Shown in pieces: positions 57,001-62,756 of a DNA stretch of 64,000 bases. Below the pieces are notes generated by a model. That model did not search any database, was not told where the DNA came from, and saw only the letters and a list, made by a program, of their open reading frames with translations. The stretch covers positions 33,686 through 97,685 of the forward strand of contig CALMYQ010000200.1 of NCBI GenBank assembly GCA_937873655.1. Direction: 5' to 3'. The stretch's first letter is position 1; every line of letters begins with the position of its first letter. Made by a program: the position numbers and the translations under genes. The stretch is from an uncultured Lewinella sp. (lineage in GTDB: Bacteria; Bacteroidota; Bacteroidia; Chitinophagales; Saprospiraceae).

Positions 57001-57403
57001 CAAATAATTCGGGAAAATTATGCTGAATTTTGATTTTCTCTTCGGCTGTGGTCAGGGCGCACGCCGGCCCGGAGTCTTCGATAATGGCGTTTATGCGGTC
57101 CGCATGGGCATTTTTTCTGGGCGGATAGGCCGGCACCGCTATGACTCCGGCAAAAAGACAGCCCAGAAACGCTCCGACGAATTCCAGTCCGGGCGGAAAC
57201 AACAGGATGACCGTCCTGCCCTTTAGGCCGGAACTAGTCAGAAAATGACCGATTCGGGAAGAAGCTTCGTAAAGGGATTGCCAGGTGTGGGAATCGATGA
57301 CTTCCGCTTGCTTATCGAGGAACTGAAGGACGATTTCATCCGGTTGCCGGCGGGCGAAATGCCGGATAGCGTGCAGGATCGTAGGGTATGCAGAATTGGT
57401 CAT
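54092..57403 (-). CDS. Loading protein: fatty acyl-AMP ligase (FAAL) - LLM - ACP
   Basis: 1103 residues. Residues 1-590 are an acyl-adenylating domain of the FAAL type. It starts directly with the FAAL-like N-terminus, has P-loop QYTSGSTGLPKGVMV (about 172) and VNHDNL, and ends with a short C-terminal lobe (GKVRRKACKHELL). Residues about 595-945 are a MupA/Atu3671-type luciferase-like monooxygenase (MAFGLLYFSS; WLPERHFHPFGG; GGRVDMAFARGWNPNDF). The ACP at about 1010-1085 carries LGLNSVKAI, with Asn instead of the usual Asp before the phosphopantetheine Ser. It should activate a free fatty acid, load it on the ACP and perhaps oxidise it there, making the product a lipopeptide. It begins 12 bp after the TDO gene and runs into the KS-AT gene with one base between. 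Confidence 0.94.
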   Translation of the reverse strand: MTNSAYPTILHAIRHFARRQPDEIVLQFLDKQAEVIDSHTWQSLYEASSRIGHFLTSSGLKGRTVILLFPPGLEFVGAFLGCLFAGVIAVPAYPPRKNAHADRINAIIEDSGPACALTTAEEKIKIQHNFPELFADPGLQLTAYAEMVAMPATGVNWEFPLPEPGDLAFLQYTSGSTGLPKGVMVNHDNLTVNLEALRLATLCDENSRFVSWLPAFHDMGLIFGILAPLFSGAVGYLMAPVNFVSRPILWLKAISHYGGTHTIAPNFAYDLCVETISPADLEGMDFRGVRFMCNAAEPVRKGTVAQMESLLKPFGLRPEALTAGYGLAEATLKVVISAAGSGINYLDVDAEDLTRGQIRFAAENTRHRRTVTGCGLPLMDTRILITDPDSGVPCPPLQVGEVWVGGRTVAQGYWQKEEPTEEIFRARTADGEGPFLRTGDLGFVHRGDLYLTGRLKDVIIVHGLNHYPQDIEFTVRNSGVSFLTGIGAAFTIEVEGTERIVIVQETHRNANQESAETLRHACNRIAEKVLADHELEVYAVVLVRKSAVPRTSSGKVRRKACKHELLEGNLEIIADNSPAKLQESFEPAKAGTGGMAFGLLYFSSNEAEFNENKYRLVSESAKFADQRGFSAVWLPERHFHPFGGLYPDPAVLAAWLAGQTSRIRLRSGSVVLPMHDPVLVAESWSVVDNISGGRVDMAFARGWNPNDFVLSPETFQNNQVVLFERLRELRKLWSGHSVQRSNGAGEPFTFRIFPLPVQPELQTWITCSGGEERFAEAGAIGANVLTALLFQTSEELADKIKVYREARRKNGFEPEQGIVTLMMHTFIGDDSDFVRRQVEKPFKEYLASSINLWKNRLEDLRDAENGDLETLLDYAFERYYRQTALFGTVESCLETVRTLKIAGVNEIACLIDFGIPSDLTLKHLEHLDRLRITAGGTDTSMPIKGAGPAPGGQKATRHHGLFQQPMDEMPSVDKSDPELPIISFEGKKQDYNLPQLRHLITEIISQLVKSGPALSNAEKSFRELGLNSVKAIRLATGLSRKLGIEVLPTMLFEAPTINALAEKLDDILNGTSTVEADGLGGMTEEEIAAMIVRELQGHDSKAR
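54095..54098 (-). promoter_or_regulatory. Ribosome binding site that decides the start of the KS-AT gene
   Basis: On the coding strand AAGG stands four bases before ATG in AAGCAAGGTAATATG. It favours the start at 54090 over the upstream in-frame ATG at 54126, which lies inside the preceding gene. Shine-Dalgarno matches are rare at the other starts of this operon. Confidence 0.5.
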
Positions 57404-57415
57404 GTCGGAGAAAGG

Positions 57416-58387
57416 TTAATGTGCAAGTCCCCAATCGGCCCGTTCCTCGACGGACCACAATTGCGGAAAAAAGATGATGGCATGGGAAGACGGATGCAGG
57501 TATTTGCTCCAGTTGGTGCCGCCGGTAGATTCAAGGCCGCCGGGCCGGTCATTTGCCAGGGCTTTGAGCACTACCTTGTAATGGGCAAACGGCCACCCGA
57601 CATTGGCCAGCTGGTCGAAGGTCCGGAGAGCCTGTACAATGAATTCGCTGTTGCCGGATTTCTCATAGAACCGCCGGAACATCTGCCATAAATTGCGGTG
57701 CTTGTAATCTTTGAGCTTTTGCAACAACAAGGCGTTGTATTTGATTTCAAAATTGGTCAGGGTGACTGATTTTCGGCCCGACCCGACATGTAGGGCCCCT
57801 TTTTTCCAATACAATTTTTCGAAAATCTCCCGCAGGGGAAGGTGTTCCGGAATGTTTTCCCTGATCTTGCGCGGCATGAGATTGAAGGCATCGGTCGAGC
57901 AGATTTCGATCACCCGGTATTGCAAGGATTGAAATCCGCTGCCAGGAAAAAGGGCTGTCCTGAATTTCTGGAATTGGGCAACATCCAAACCATCTGACAT
58001 GATATCAAACGACCGGATGAGTTGGCGGTAATACCGGTTCAGGCGGTTGATCTTATCCAGAAAAAGTTCTTCGCCAAGCATTTCCACAGGTACGGTCAGC
58101 TGTTCCAGCTCCCAGAGGATCATCCGGAAATACAGTTCCGAGATCTGGTGAAAGAGGATAAATACCAGTTCGTCCGGGAATCCGGTTCTGGGCTTTTGAA
58201 GGGTGAGCAGGGTTTCAATACTCAGGTAATCCGAATAATCCACTCCCTTGTCATACAGCAGCTTTTCAAGATAACAGGAAAGGTTTTGACCCTCGGCCGC
58301 AAATTTTTCCTGCAGATTGGCAATCTGTTGGTGTAAGGACTCGTCTAACAAAAGCAGCTGGCTATCCGGATGCTGGGAAGGTATCAT
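57416..58387 (-). CDS. Tryptophan 2,3-dioxygenase family enzyme
   Basis: 323 residues, alpha-helical haem dioxygenase. Motifs known from Xanthomonas TDO are present: DYLSIETLL, FHQISELYFRMILWELEQL, FRTALFPGSGFQSLQYRVIE (contains the substrate-carboxylate Arg), FAHYKVV (position of the haem-ligand His) and STGGTNWSKYL (GTGGS-like loop). It opens the indole ring of Trp to N-formylkynurenine. No formamidase gene is seen in the window. Compared with housekeeping TDO it has about 45 extra N-terminal residues. Its place inside the operon between diaminopropionate and FAAL genes argues for supplying kynurenine, or an oxidised Trp, as a building block, as in the daptomycin pathway. A variant haem enzyme acting on another indole is the main alternative. 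Confidence 0.88.
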   Translation of the reverse strand: MIPSQHPDSQLLLLDESLHQQIANLQEKFAAEGQNLSCYLEKLLYDKGVDYSDYLSIETLLTLQKPRTGFPDELVFILFHQISELYFRMILWELEQLTVPVEMLGEELFLDKINRLNRYYRQLIRSFDIMSDGLDVAQFQKFRTALFPGSGFQSLQYRVIEICSTDAFNLMPRKIRENIPEHLPLREIFEKLYWKKGALHVGSGRKSVTLTNFEIKYNALLLQKLKDYKHRNLWQMFRRFYEKSGNSEFIVQALRTFDQLANVGWPFAHYKVVLKALANDRPGGLESTGGTNWSKYLHPSSHAIIFFPQLWSVEERADWGLAH

Positions 58388-58453
58388 ACGTTGACTGAGA
58401 ATTTTGAGGGTATTATGAACGGAGATGACGCGTGCGGTGGCGGGGATATCGGG

Positions 58454-59407
58454 CTAATCCAGGACGGTCCCGCATTGCTCCCTTTCCATGGCTTTGAAAA
58501 AACTGGCGCCCACCGCAATATCGAAGACGGCCATTCCCATCGGATTGAACATCACTGGTATTTCGGGGGCAAGAGCGGAAAGCGCATTCCCCGCAACCAC
58601 CTCCGGCAAGCTTATAGTCTGTTCTTTTCGGAGTCCCCGTTCCAGGTGCATCATTTCAATATCGGTTTTTTCGCGGCATACTTCTTCCCAATCATCCACG
58701 ACAATGCCATGTTCAAAGTAGGGCATGACATCGGTTTTGTAGTCCCTGAGGGAAACATTGAGATGAAGACTTCCCGGGTTGGGCGGCAGATCGATATAGG
58801 GCGCTTTTGAAACCGTGCAAGTGATGAAGATATCCGAGTTGAGGTATACGTCCGACCAGGACGCCGACTCAATGACCGGCAGCGTACCGGCATCCACGCC
58901 TTTAAGGTCGAATACGCGGGTGCAGTCCAGATGGGTCCCGAGCAATTCGCGGCACATTTCAAAATGAGCTTTTCCGATCGGCCCCCAGCCGATGATGCCC
59001 AGCCGGATTTTGTCGGACGGCCTCAAAGCCAGGAACTGCCGGATCATCAGGCCGCTTACGCCGGCGGTGCGGATCACGCTCAATAATGGTGAATTAATGA
59101 TGGCGAGCGGCCTTCCGGAGGAGGCTTCGTTCAGGATCACTACGCTGTGAGCCCTTGGCAGCCCCTTTTCCAGGTTGTCCGGAAAACTGGCGATCCATTT
59201 GATCCCCGCCATTTCAAAAGGGGCGCCTGCATAAGCCGGCATGGCAATAATGCGGTTGGCCGGATTCTGGTAGCGGAGATAAGGTTTGACCGGTTGGGCA
59301 TACCGCCCCTGGTGGAGGCATAACACGGCATCGTGCAGCGTGTCGGTAACCCTGCGCCAACTGAAAGGAAAGGCACTCAGTTGGCGGTGGCTGATGTAGA
59401 AGGTCAT
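58454..59407 (-). CDS. sbnB: 2,3-diaminopropionate biosynthesis protein, SbnB-like (ornithine cyclodeaminase family)
   Basis: 317 residues with the ornithine-cyclodeaminase/mu-crystallin fold: N-terminal substrate-binding region (KPYLRY, NRIIAMPAYAG, GIKWIASFPDN) and a Rossmann motif GIIGWGPIGKAHFE at about 180. In staphyloferrin B biosynthesis, SbnB oxidatively hydrolyses N-(1-amino-1-carboxy-2-ethyl)-glutamate to L-2,3-diaminopropionate and 2-oxoglutarate using NAD+. The gene directly follows an sbnA-like gene (18-bp gap), the standard pair. This is strong context for diaminopropionate as a monomer of the product. The gene symbol is by homology. Confidence 0.88.
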   Translation of the reverse strand: MTFYISHRQLSAFPFSWRRVTDTLHDAVLCLHQGRYAQPVKPYLRYQNPANRIIAMPAYAGAPFEMAGIKWIASFPDNLEKGLPRAHSVVILNEASSGRPLAIINSPLLSVIRTAGVSGLMIRQFLALRPSDKIRLGIIGWGPIGKAHFEMCRELLGTHLDCTRVFDLKGVDAGTLPVIESASWSDVYLNSDIFITCTVSKAPYIDLPPNPGSLHLNVSLRDYKTDVMPYFEHGIVVDDWEEVCREKTDIEMMHLERGLRKEQTISLPEVVAGNALSALAPEIPVMFNPMGMAVFDIAVGASFFKAMEREQCGTVLD

Positions 59408-59425
59408 TCGGGAGGACTTTGAGTA

Positions 59426-60421
59426 TCAAAGAATACTGATTCCGGTTATTTTCTGGCGCCAGGTCGCATTGTAGATGGTATCAAAGTACTTTTCGCCGCC
59501 ATCCGGAAAAATAAGCAATGCGTTAACTTCGCCGGTGGGCGGGTTTTGTTTGAAATATTCATGCACTCCGGCATAAGCCGTACCGGACGATCCGCCCAGA
59601 AAAAGATAATGATCTCTGAGCAGAGACAAGCAACTCTCTATTGTCTCCAACTCGGAAATATGAACGGCTTCATCGATATGTGCATCATTAAGGATCTCCG
59701 GACGCATGCTCGACCCGATTCCGGGTATGTTACGCTTCTGCGGCGGCATACCGAAAATTTTTGAACCAATCGCATCAACGGCTACAATCCGGATGCCGGG
59801 ATACCTTTCCCTGAGTTTTTTGGAAAGCCCGGTTATGGTCCCCCCCGAGCTCACTCCGATAAAGGCATAATCAAGGTGTTCAACCTCGTTGCTGATCTCT
59901 TGTCCGAGCGTACAGTAGTAGGTTTCGGCGTTCCATTTGTTGGCATATTGATTGATCCAGTACAGGTCTTTTCTTTGCACCAACAATTCCTTGATTTTTC
60001 TGACCCGGTTGAGCAGATAACCGCCGCCTTCATCGGGTGTATCCACCATTATGATCTCGGCTCCGTAATACAGGATCAGCTGCCGGTTATATTCAGAAAT
60101 ATAGGGGTCCGCCACACAAATGAAATGGAAGCCCATTTTCTTACAATAAGCCGCCAGTGCAAGGCCGAAATTCCCGGAGGAGGATTCGATCACGGCATCT
60201 CCCGGTTTGATGATCCCTTCGTCATAGGCCCTCCCAAGAATGTATCGGGCCGGTCTGGCTTTGATGCTGCCGGTGGGGTTCATCCCTTCCAGCTTGGCGT
60301 ACAGATTGACTTTATCATTATTCGGCAGTTTGAAATTCAGCATCGGCGTATTGCCGATCCTGTCAAGGATATTTTCCTTTATTCCTTCCTGTATGGGATT
60401 TAGGAAATGGGCGTTGACCAT
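59426..60421 (-). CDS. sbnA: 2,3-diaminopropionate biosynthesis protein, SbnA-like (PLP-dependent cysteine-synthase family)
   Basis: 331 residues of the fold-type II PLP family. Visible motifs are DRIGNTPML near the N-terminus, the Schiff-base Lys in TGSIKARPA (about residue 54), the substrate loop ESSSGNFG, the phosphate-binding GVSSGGTITGL and GGSSGTAYAGV. SbnA condenses O-phospho-L-serine with L-glutamate to N-(1-amino-1-carboxy-2-ethyl)-glutamate, which SbnB then cleaves. The pairing with the sbnB-like gene just downstream separates it from ordinary cysteine synthase. It lies 54 bp after the phosphopantetheinyl transferase gene. Confidence 0.88.
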   Translation of the reverse strand: MVNAHFLNPIQEGIKENILDRIGNTPMLNFKLPNNDKVNLYAKLEGMNPTGSIKARPARYILGRAYDEGIIKPGDAVIESSSGNFGLALAAYCKKMGFHFICVADPYISEYNRQLILYYGAEIIMVDTPDEGGGYLLNRVRKIKELLVQRKDLYWINQYANKWNAETYYCTLGQEISNEVEHLDYAFIGVSSGGTITGLSKKLRERYPGIRIVAVDAIGSKIFGMPPQKRNIPGIGSSMRPEILNDAHIDEAVHISELETIESCLSLLRDHYLFLGGSSGTAYAGVHEYFKQNPPTGEVNALLIFPDGGEKYFDTIYNATWRQKITGISIL

Positions 60422-60475
60422 AGTTGTGAAGAATTGGTTATGGTTAGCAGATATCCGGCTAACCCGGATGGGTGG

Positions 60476-61129
60476 TCAGGAGGAAAAAAGGGCCGCCTGA
60501 TCGATCATTTTTATCTGGATGAGCTTCGAAGGAGTATCTGTAGCCAGGCAGCCGATATATTCGGGAAAAGGGCTGAGTTCGGTCAGAAACCAAACCCGGT
60601 CTTTCAGATAAGCCTGATCGCGGTTGATCTCGATCTGATCAATGGGTTGAAAAAATCCCTCGCCCTCGGCTTTTATGACGGCTTCTTTCTGGGTCCAGAT
60701 GGTAAAAAACCGGGTTTGCGGTCGTTCTGCCGACTGGATCGCCTCCCATTCGTCTGGCCTCAGGATTTCCTGGAACTCAGACAAGTCAACCGGGATGATT
60801 TTCTCAATATCCAACCCCACCCGATTAGAAGTCGAAAAAGCGCAAGCCACCAGGTCGCCGGAATGCGTTATATTGAAGTCGGCCCCGCCGGGTATGAACG
60901 GCTTCCCGCGCAGAGTGAGCTGGAGTTGCTGTAACGCACCGGGGTCCATACCAGCGTCTTTCAGTCCTTCCCGGACCAGAAGTTTGCCGGACAAACTGAG
61001 GTGACGATCGGTATTATTGACCAGGGCGAGGATCTGATCTCTGCACAATTGCGGCAATGTTTCCAGTTGATGATGAAACTCCCCTCGCGGCAGCAGCCGA
61101 TTCAGCACCATGCAATAGATTCGGATCAT
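60476..61129 (-). CDS. Sfp-type 4'-phosphopantetheinyl transferase
   Basis: 217 residues, typical of the two-lobed Sfp/Gsp group that attaches the phosphopantetheine arm to carrier domains. Motifs: FNITHSGDLVACAFS, VGLDIEKI (metal-binding Asp and Glu) and the P3 motif FFTIWTQKEAVIKAEGEG (WxxKEAxxKxxG). It starts 11 bp after the NusG-like gene. It would activate all the carrier domains of this assembly line: an ACP in each of the FAAL and LLM-DH-KR proteins, two tandem carriers, and one PCP per NRPS module. Confidence 0.95.
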   Translation of the reverse strand: MIRIYCMVLNRLLPRGEFHHQLETLPQLCRDQILALVNNTDRHLSLSGKLLVREGLKDAGMDPGALQQLQLTLRGKPFIPGGADFNITHSGDLVACAFSTSNRVGLDIEKIIPVDLSEFQEILRPDEWEAIQSAERPQTRFFTIWTQKEAVIKAEGEGFFQPIDQIEINRDQAYLKDRVWFLTELSPFPEYIGCLATDTPSKLIQIKMIDQAALFSS

Positions 61130-61140
61130 CGAAAAGGATA

Positions 61141-61680
61141 TCAGGTAATGACGGAGGGGCTTAGCGATAACTCCTTTCCTACCAGCCCGCAGTCCATATG
61201 TATGGTCAGGGCCTGGCGGATATCTTCCAGCAACACCGTGATCATTTGCCGGTTGCCCTCCTTGATGAGCACGCCTTTGAACCCGGTAAATATGCCGCTT
61301 TTAATGACGACCCTGGTACCTTCCGGTAATCTATTCATCGGTTCGGCGCGCATAACGCGCATATCCTTCCGGGCAAGCAAATCCCTGATTCCGGTTAGTT
61401 CCTGCTCATTTATGGTGGCCAATACGCCGTCGAATTCCAGGAAGCGAATCAATTCCGGATTTTGCAACAGGGAAAAACGGGCTGATGGGTTTGTCCGGAT
61501 GAAGATATAGGAGGGGAAAAGCGGTTCTTCAATTATTTTTTTGCGGTCGCTCCATTGTCTTGTGACCTTGTTCAGCGGCAGGAAGGTTTCTACCCCCCTT
61601 TGGGTCAAAGCCCGGTCGAGTTTTTTCTCACACTTCGGGCGAGTATACCCAATGTACCAGTTCACCTTTTTGTGCTCCAT
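61141..61680 (-). CDS. NusG-paralogue transcription antiterminator (UpxY/RfaH/LoaP-like)
   Basis: 179 residues with an NGN domain (KVNWYIGYTRPKCEKKLDRAL at the start, EPLFPSYIFIR in the middle) and a C-terminal KOW domain (PEGTRVVIKSGIFTGFKGVL). The length and first-gene position match the specialised NusG paralogues UpxY of Bacteroides capsule operons and LoaP of Bacillus antibiotic operons, which let RNA polymerase read long operons through pauses and terminators. It is followed at 11 bp by the phosphopantetheinyl transferase and the rest of a roughly 60-kb gene string, which is where such a factor would be needed. The leader upstream holds several RNA hairpins that could be its target. Confidence 0.9.
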   Translation of the reverse strand: MEHKKVNWYIGYTRPKCEKKLDRALTQRGVETFLPLNKVTRQWSDRKKIIEEPLFPSYIFIRTNPSARFSLLQNPELIRFLEFDGVLATINEQELTGIRDLLARKDMRVMRAEPMNRLPEGTRVVIKSGIFTGFKGVLIKEGNRQMITVLLEDIRQALTIHMDCGLVGKELSLSPSVIT

Positions 61681-61762
61681 TTAAAATAAATTATTAGGCT
61701 ACACCTTGAGAAATGACAATACAAATGCCTGCTCCGCGCACTGCCCGGAATTCAACATTACT

Positions 61763-61877
61763 ACCCGGGCTCGTTTCAACGCACCCGGGCCCATACTTGA
61801 TGTAATTGAGAAATTTAGCGTGTCGGGGATGATCTCCTGCAATTGAGATCAGGCTCGGCCTCCGGATCAATTACATC
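61763..61877 (-). repeat. Nested inverted repeats and duplicated CCCGGG box between the small ORF and the NusG-like gene
   Basis: An 11-base inverted repeat, GATGTAATTGA at 61799-61809 and TCAATTACATC at 61867-61877, encloses a second one, TGATCTC at 61830-61836 and GAGATCA at 61845-61851. Next to it ACCCGGGC occurs twice (61763-61770 and 61783-61790, 12 bases apart); each core is itself a palindrome, so the two copies can pair. In RNA made from the minus strand these would fold just before the NusG-like gene. Possible roles are a conditional terminator, a recruitment site for the antiterminator or a protein operator. Confidence 0.6.
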
Positions 61878-61910
61878 CAACTACCGAAAAAACCGACATG
61901 GCGAGATAAA

Positions 61911-62168
61911 TTAAAACCAAACCCGCTTGTCAGGTGGAATCGCGGATAATTCATGCCCAGCCGTTTTCTCTTTTTTATGCGTGGAAAACGAGTGCGGATC
62001 ACTGCTTGATTCCGCATTAAATCGGGTGTTTTTATCCTTCAGCTTTTTTGAAAAATAGTCAAAACAGTCTTCTAAATCTTTTTTATCAAAAATTTCGTTG
62101 CCCGTTTCATATTGGAGGGAAGCAAATTCTCCTCCGGAAAGGTTAGAAATTTTAAGGATAAAATTCAT
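61911..62168 (-). CDS. Hypothetical small protein (doubtful)
   Basis: An 85-codon frame, hydrophilic and highly charged (DKKDLEDCFDYFSKKLKDKN), with no motif recognised, no signal peptide and no membrane segment. It is the first frame after the candidate operon promoter and leader hairpins and is separated from the NusG-like gene by 230 bp of repeat-rich DNA. It could be a real small regulator, a leader peptide or a chance frame. In Bacteroides capsule loci a small UpxZ protein accompanies UpxY, but no sequence similarity is visible here. Confidence 0.35.
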   Translation of the reverse strand: MNFILKISNLSGGEFASLQYETGNEIFDKKDLEDCFDYFSKKLKDKNTRFNAESSSDPHSFSTHKKEKTAGHELSAIPPDKRVWF

Positions 62169-62222
62169 AAGCTTGGATTGATCCTGTTAAACTGATAAAG
62201 GATTGAAAAAAGTGTGGAAATA

Positions 62223-62273
62223 AATCACGCTATGCGATTAAACAAGGCTTCGCCTCAGTGGCTCCCAGCCACT
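62223..62273 (-). promoter_or_regulatory. Tandem tight hairpins at the start of the operon leader
   Basis: Reading the minus strand, the leader begins with AGTGGCT-GGG-AGCCACT (62257-62273, 7-bp stem with 3-base loop). This is followed at once by AGGC-GAA-GCCT (62245-62255), whose core GCGAAGC is known as an exceptionally stable mini-hairpin. A weaker third fold (AATC...GATT) lies at 62223-62239. They start within about 10 bases of the predicted transcription start. Confidence 0.6.
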
Positions 62274-62287
62274 TATACATAATAAAT

Positions 62288-62319
62288 AGAAAATAGTTGA
62301 ACATCTGGCGAGTCAACAA
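62288..62319 (-). promoter_or_regulatory. Candidate Bacteroidota-type promoter of the biosynthetic operon
   Basis: On the minus strand TTTTTG (TTG at 62317-62319) is followed after 21 bases by TATTTTCT (62288-62295), which partly fits the TTTG-N19-21-TAnnTTTG pattern of the Bacteroidota primary sigma factor. Transcription would start near 62281, just before the hairpins. The last base of the -7 box deviates, so the match is moderate. Confidence 0.45.
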
Positions 62320-62552
62320 AAATTCCGGGGAAAAAATTGAGAGTGGTTATTCAAGCAAGTTTTTGAAATGTTTGGATATGGTATCTTAAATAACTCATAG
62401 GCAAAAATAATCCTTTATCACCTGCAAGTAAAGGCCGTCATCGTCTTTTTTGTCCAAAATTCGGCATAATTCAAACAATCCTGATTATTATTAATAAATT
62501 TTGTGGCTTTGACGTGAACAGGTTGCCGTAAATCTGTGTTCTCCCTCTTGCC

Positions 62553-62580
62553 GTTTACGTTTTCCGGAAGGCGCGTAAAC
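62553..62580. repeat. Inverted repeat GTTTACG-14-CGTAAAC, possible operator
   Basis: GTTTACG at 62553-62559 and CGTAAAC at 62574-62580 form a perfect 7-base inverted repeat with half-site centres 21 bases apart, about two helical turns. A further partial half-site, GCCGTAAAT, lies at about 62525. It sits in the 588-bp region between the divergent regulator and the operon, which otherwise holds only the candidate promoters and hairpins. It could bind a dimeric regulator. Confidence 0.4.
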
Positions 62581-62633
62581 CTGCCTAAAGCGATAAAGTC
62601 AAAGTTCAGGATTACTTTTATTCAATTGATTGC

Positions 62634-62641
62634 TAAATTTG
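62634..62641 (+). promoter_or_regulatory. Candidate -7 box for the PAS/AraC regulator gene
   Basis: TAAATTTG is a perfect match to the Bacteroidota -7 element TAnnTTTG. A poor -33 element (TTA instead of TTG) lies 19 bases upstream. It would give an untranslated leader of roughly 110 bases before the ATG at 62757. Confidence 0.45.
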
Positions 62642-62756
62642 CAGTACCCGATTGGTTTGAACCCCCAGGTGAAGACCTGATCATGACGTTTTACGCCCTT
62701 GCAGTGAGTTGCATGCCCGAATAGAATAAGCCAAAAACACCCAAAATTCATTAGTC

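Noticed and set aside
58454..60421. Staphyloferrin-type siderophore cluster
   Set aside because: Only the diaminopropionate pair is shared; no NIS synthetases and no TonB receptor or other iron uptake genes are present in the window, so a siderophore role is unsupported.
59426..60421. Primary-metabolism cysteine synthase
   Set aside because: Although of the same PLP fold, it is paired with an SbnB-like gene inside the operon, which fits SbnA better.
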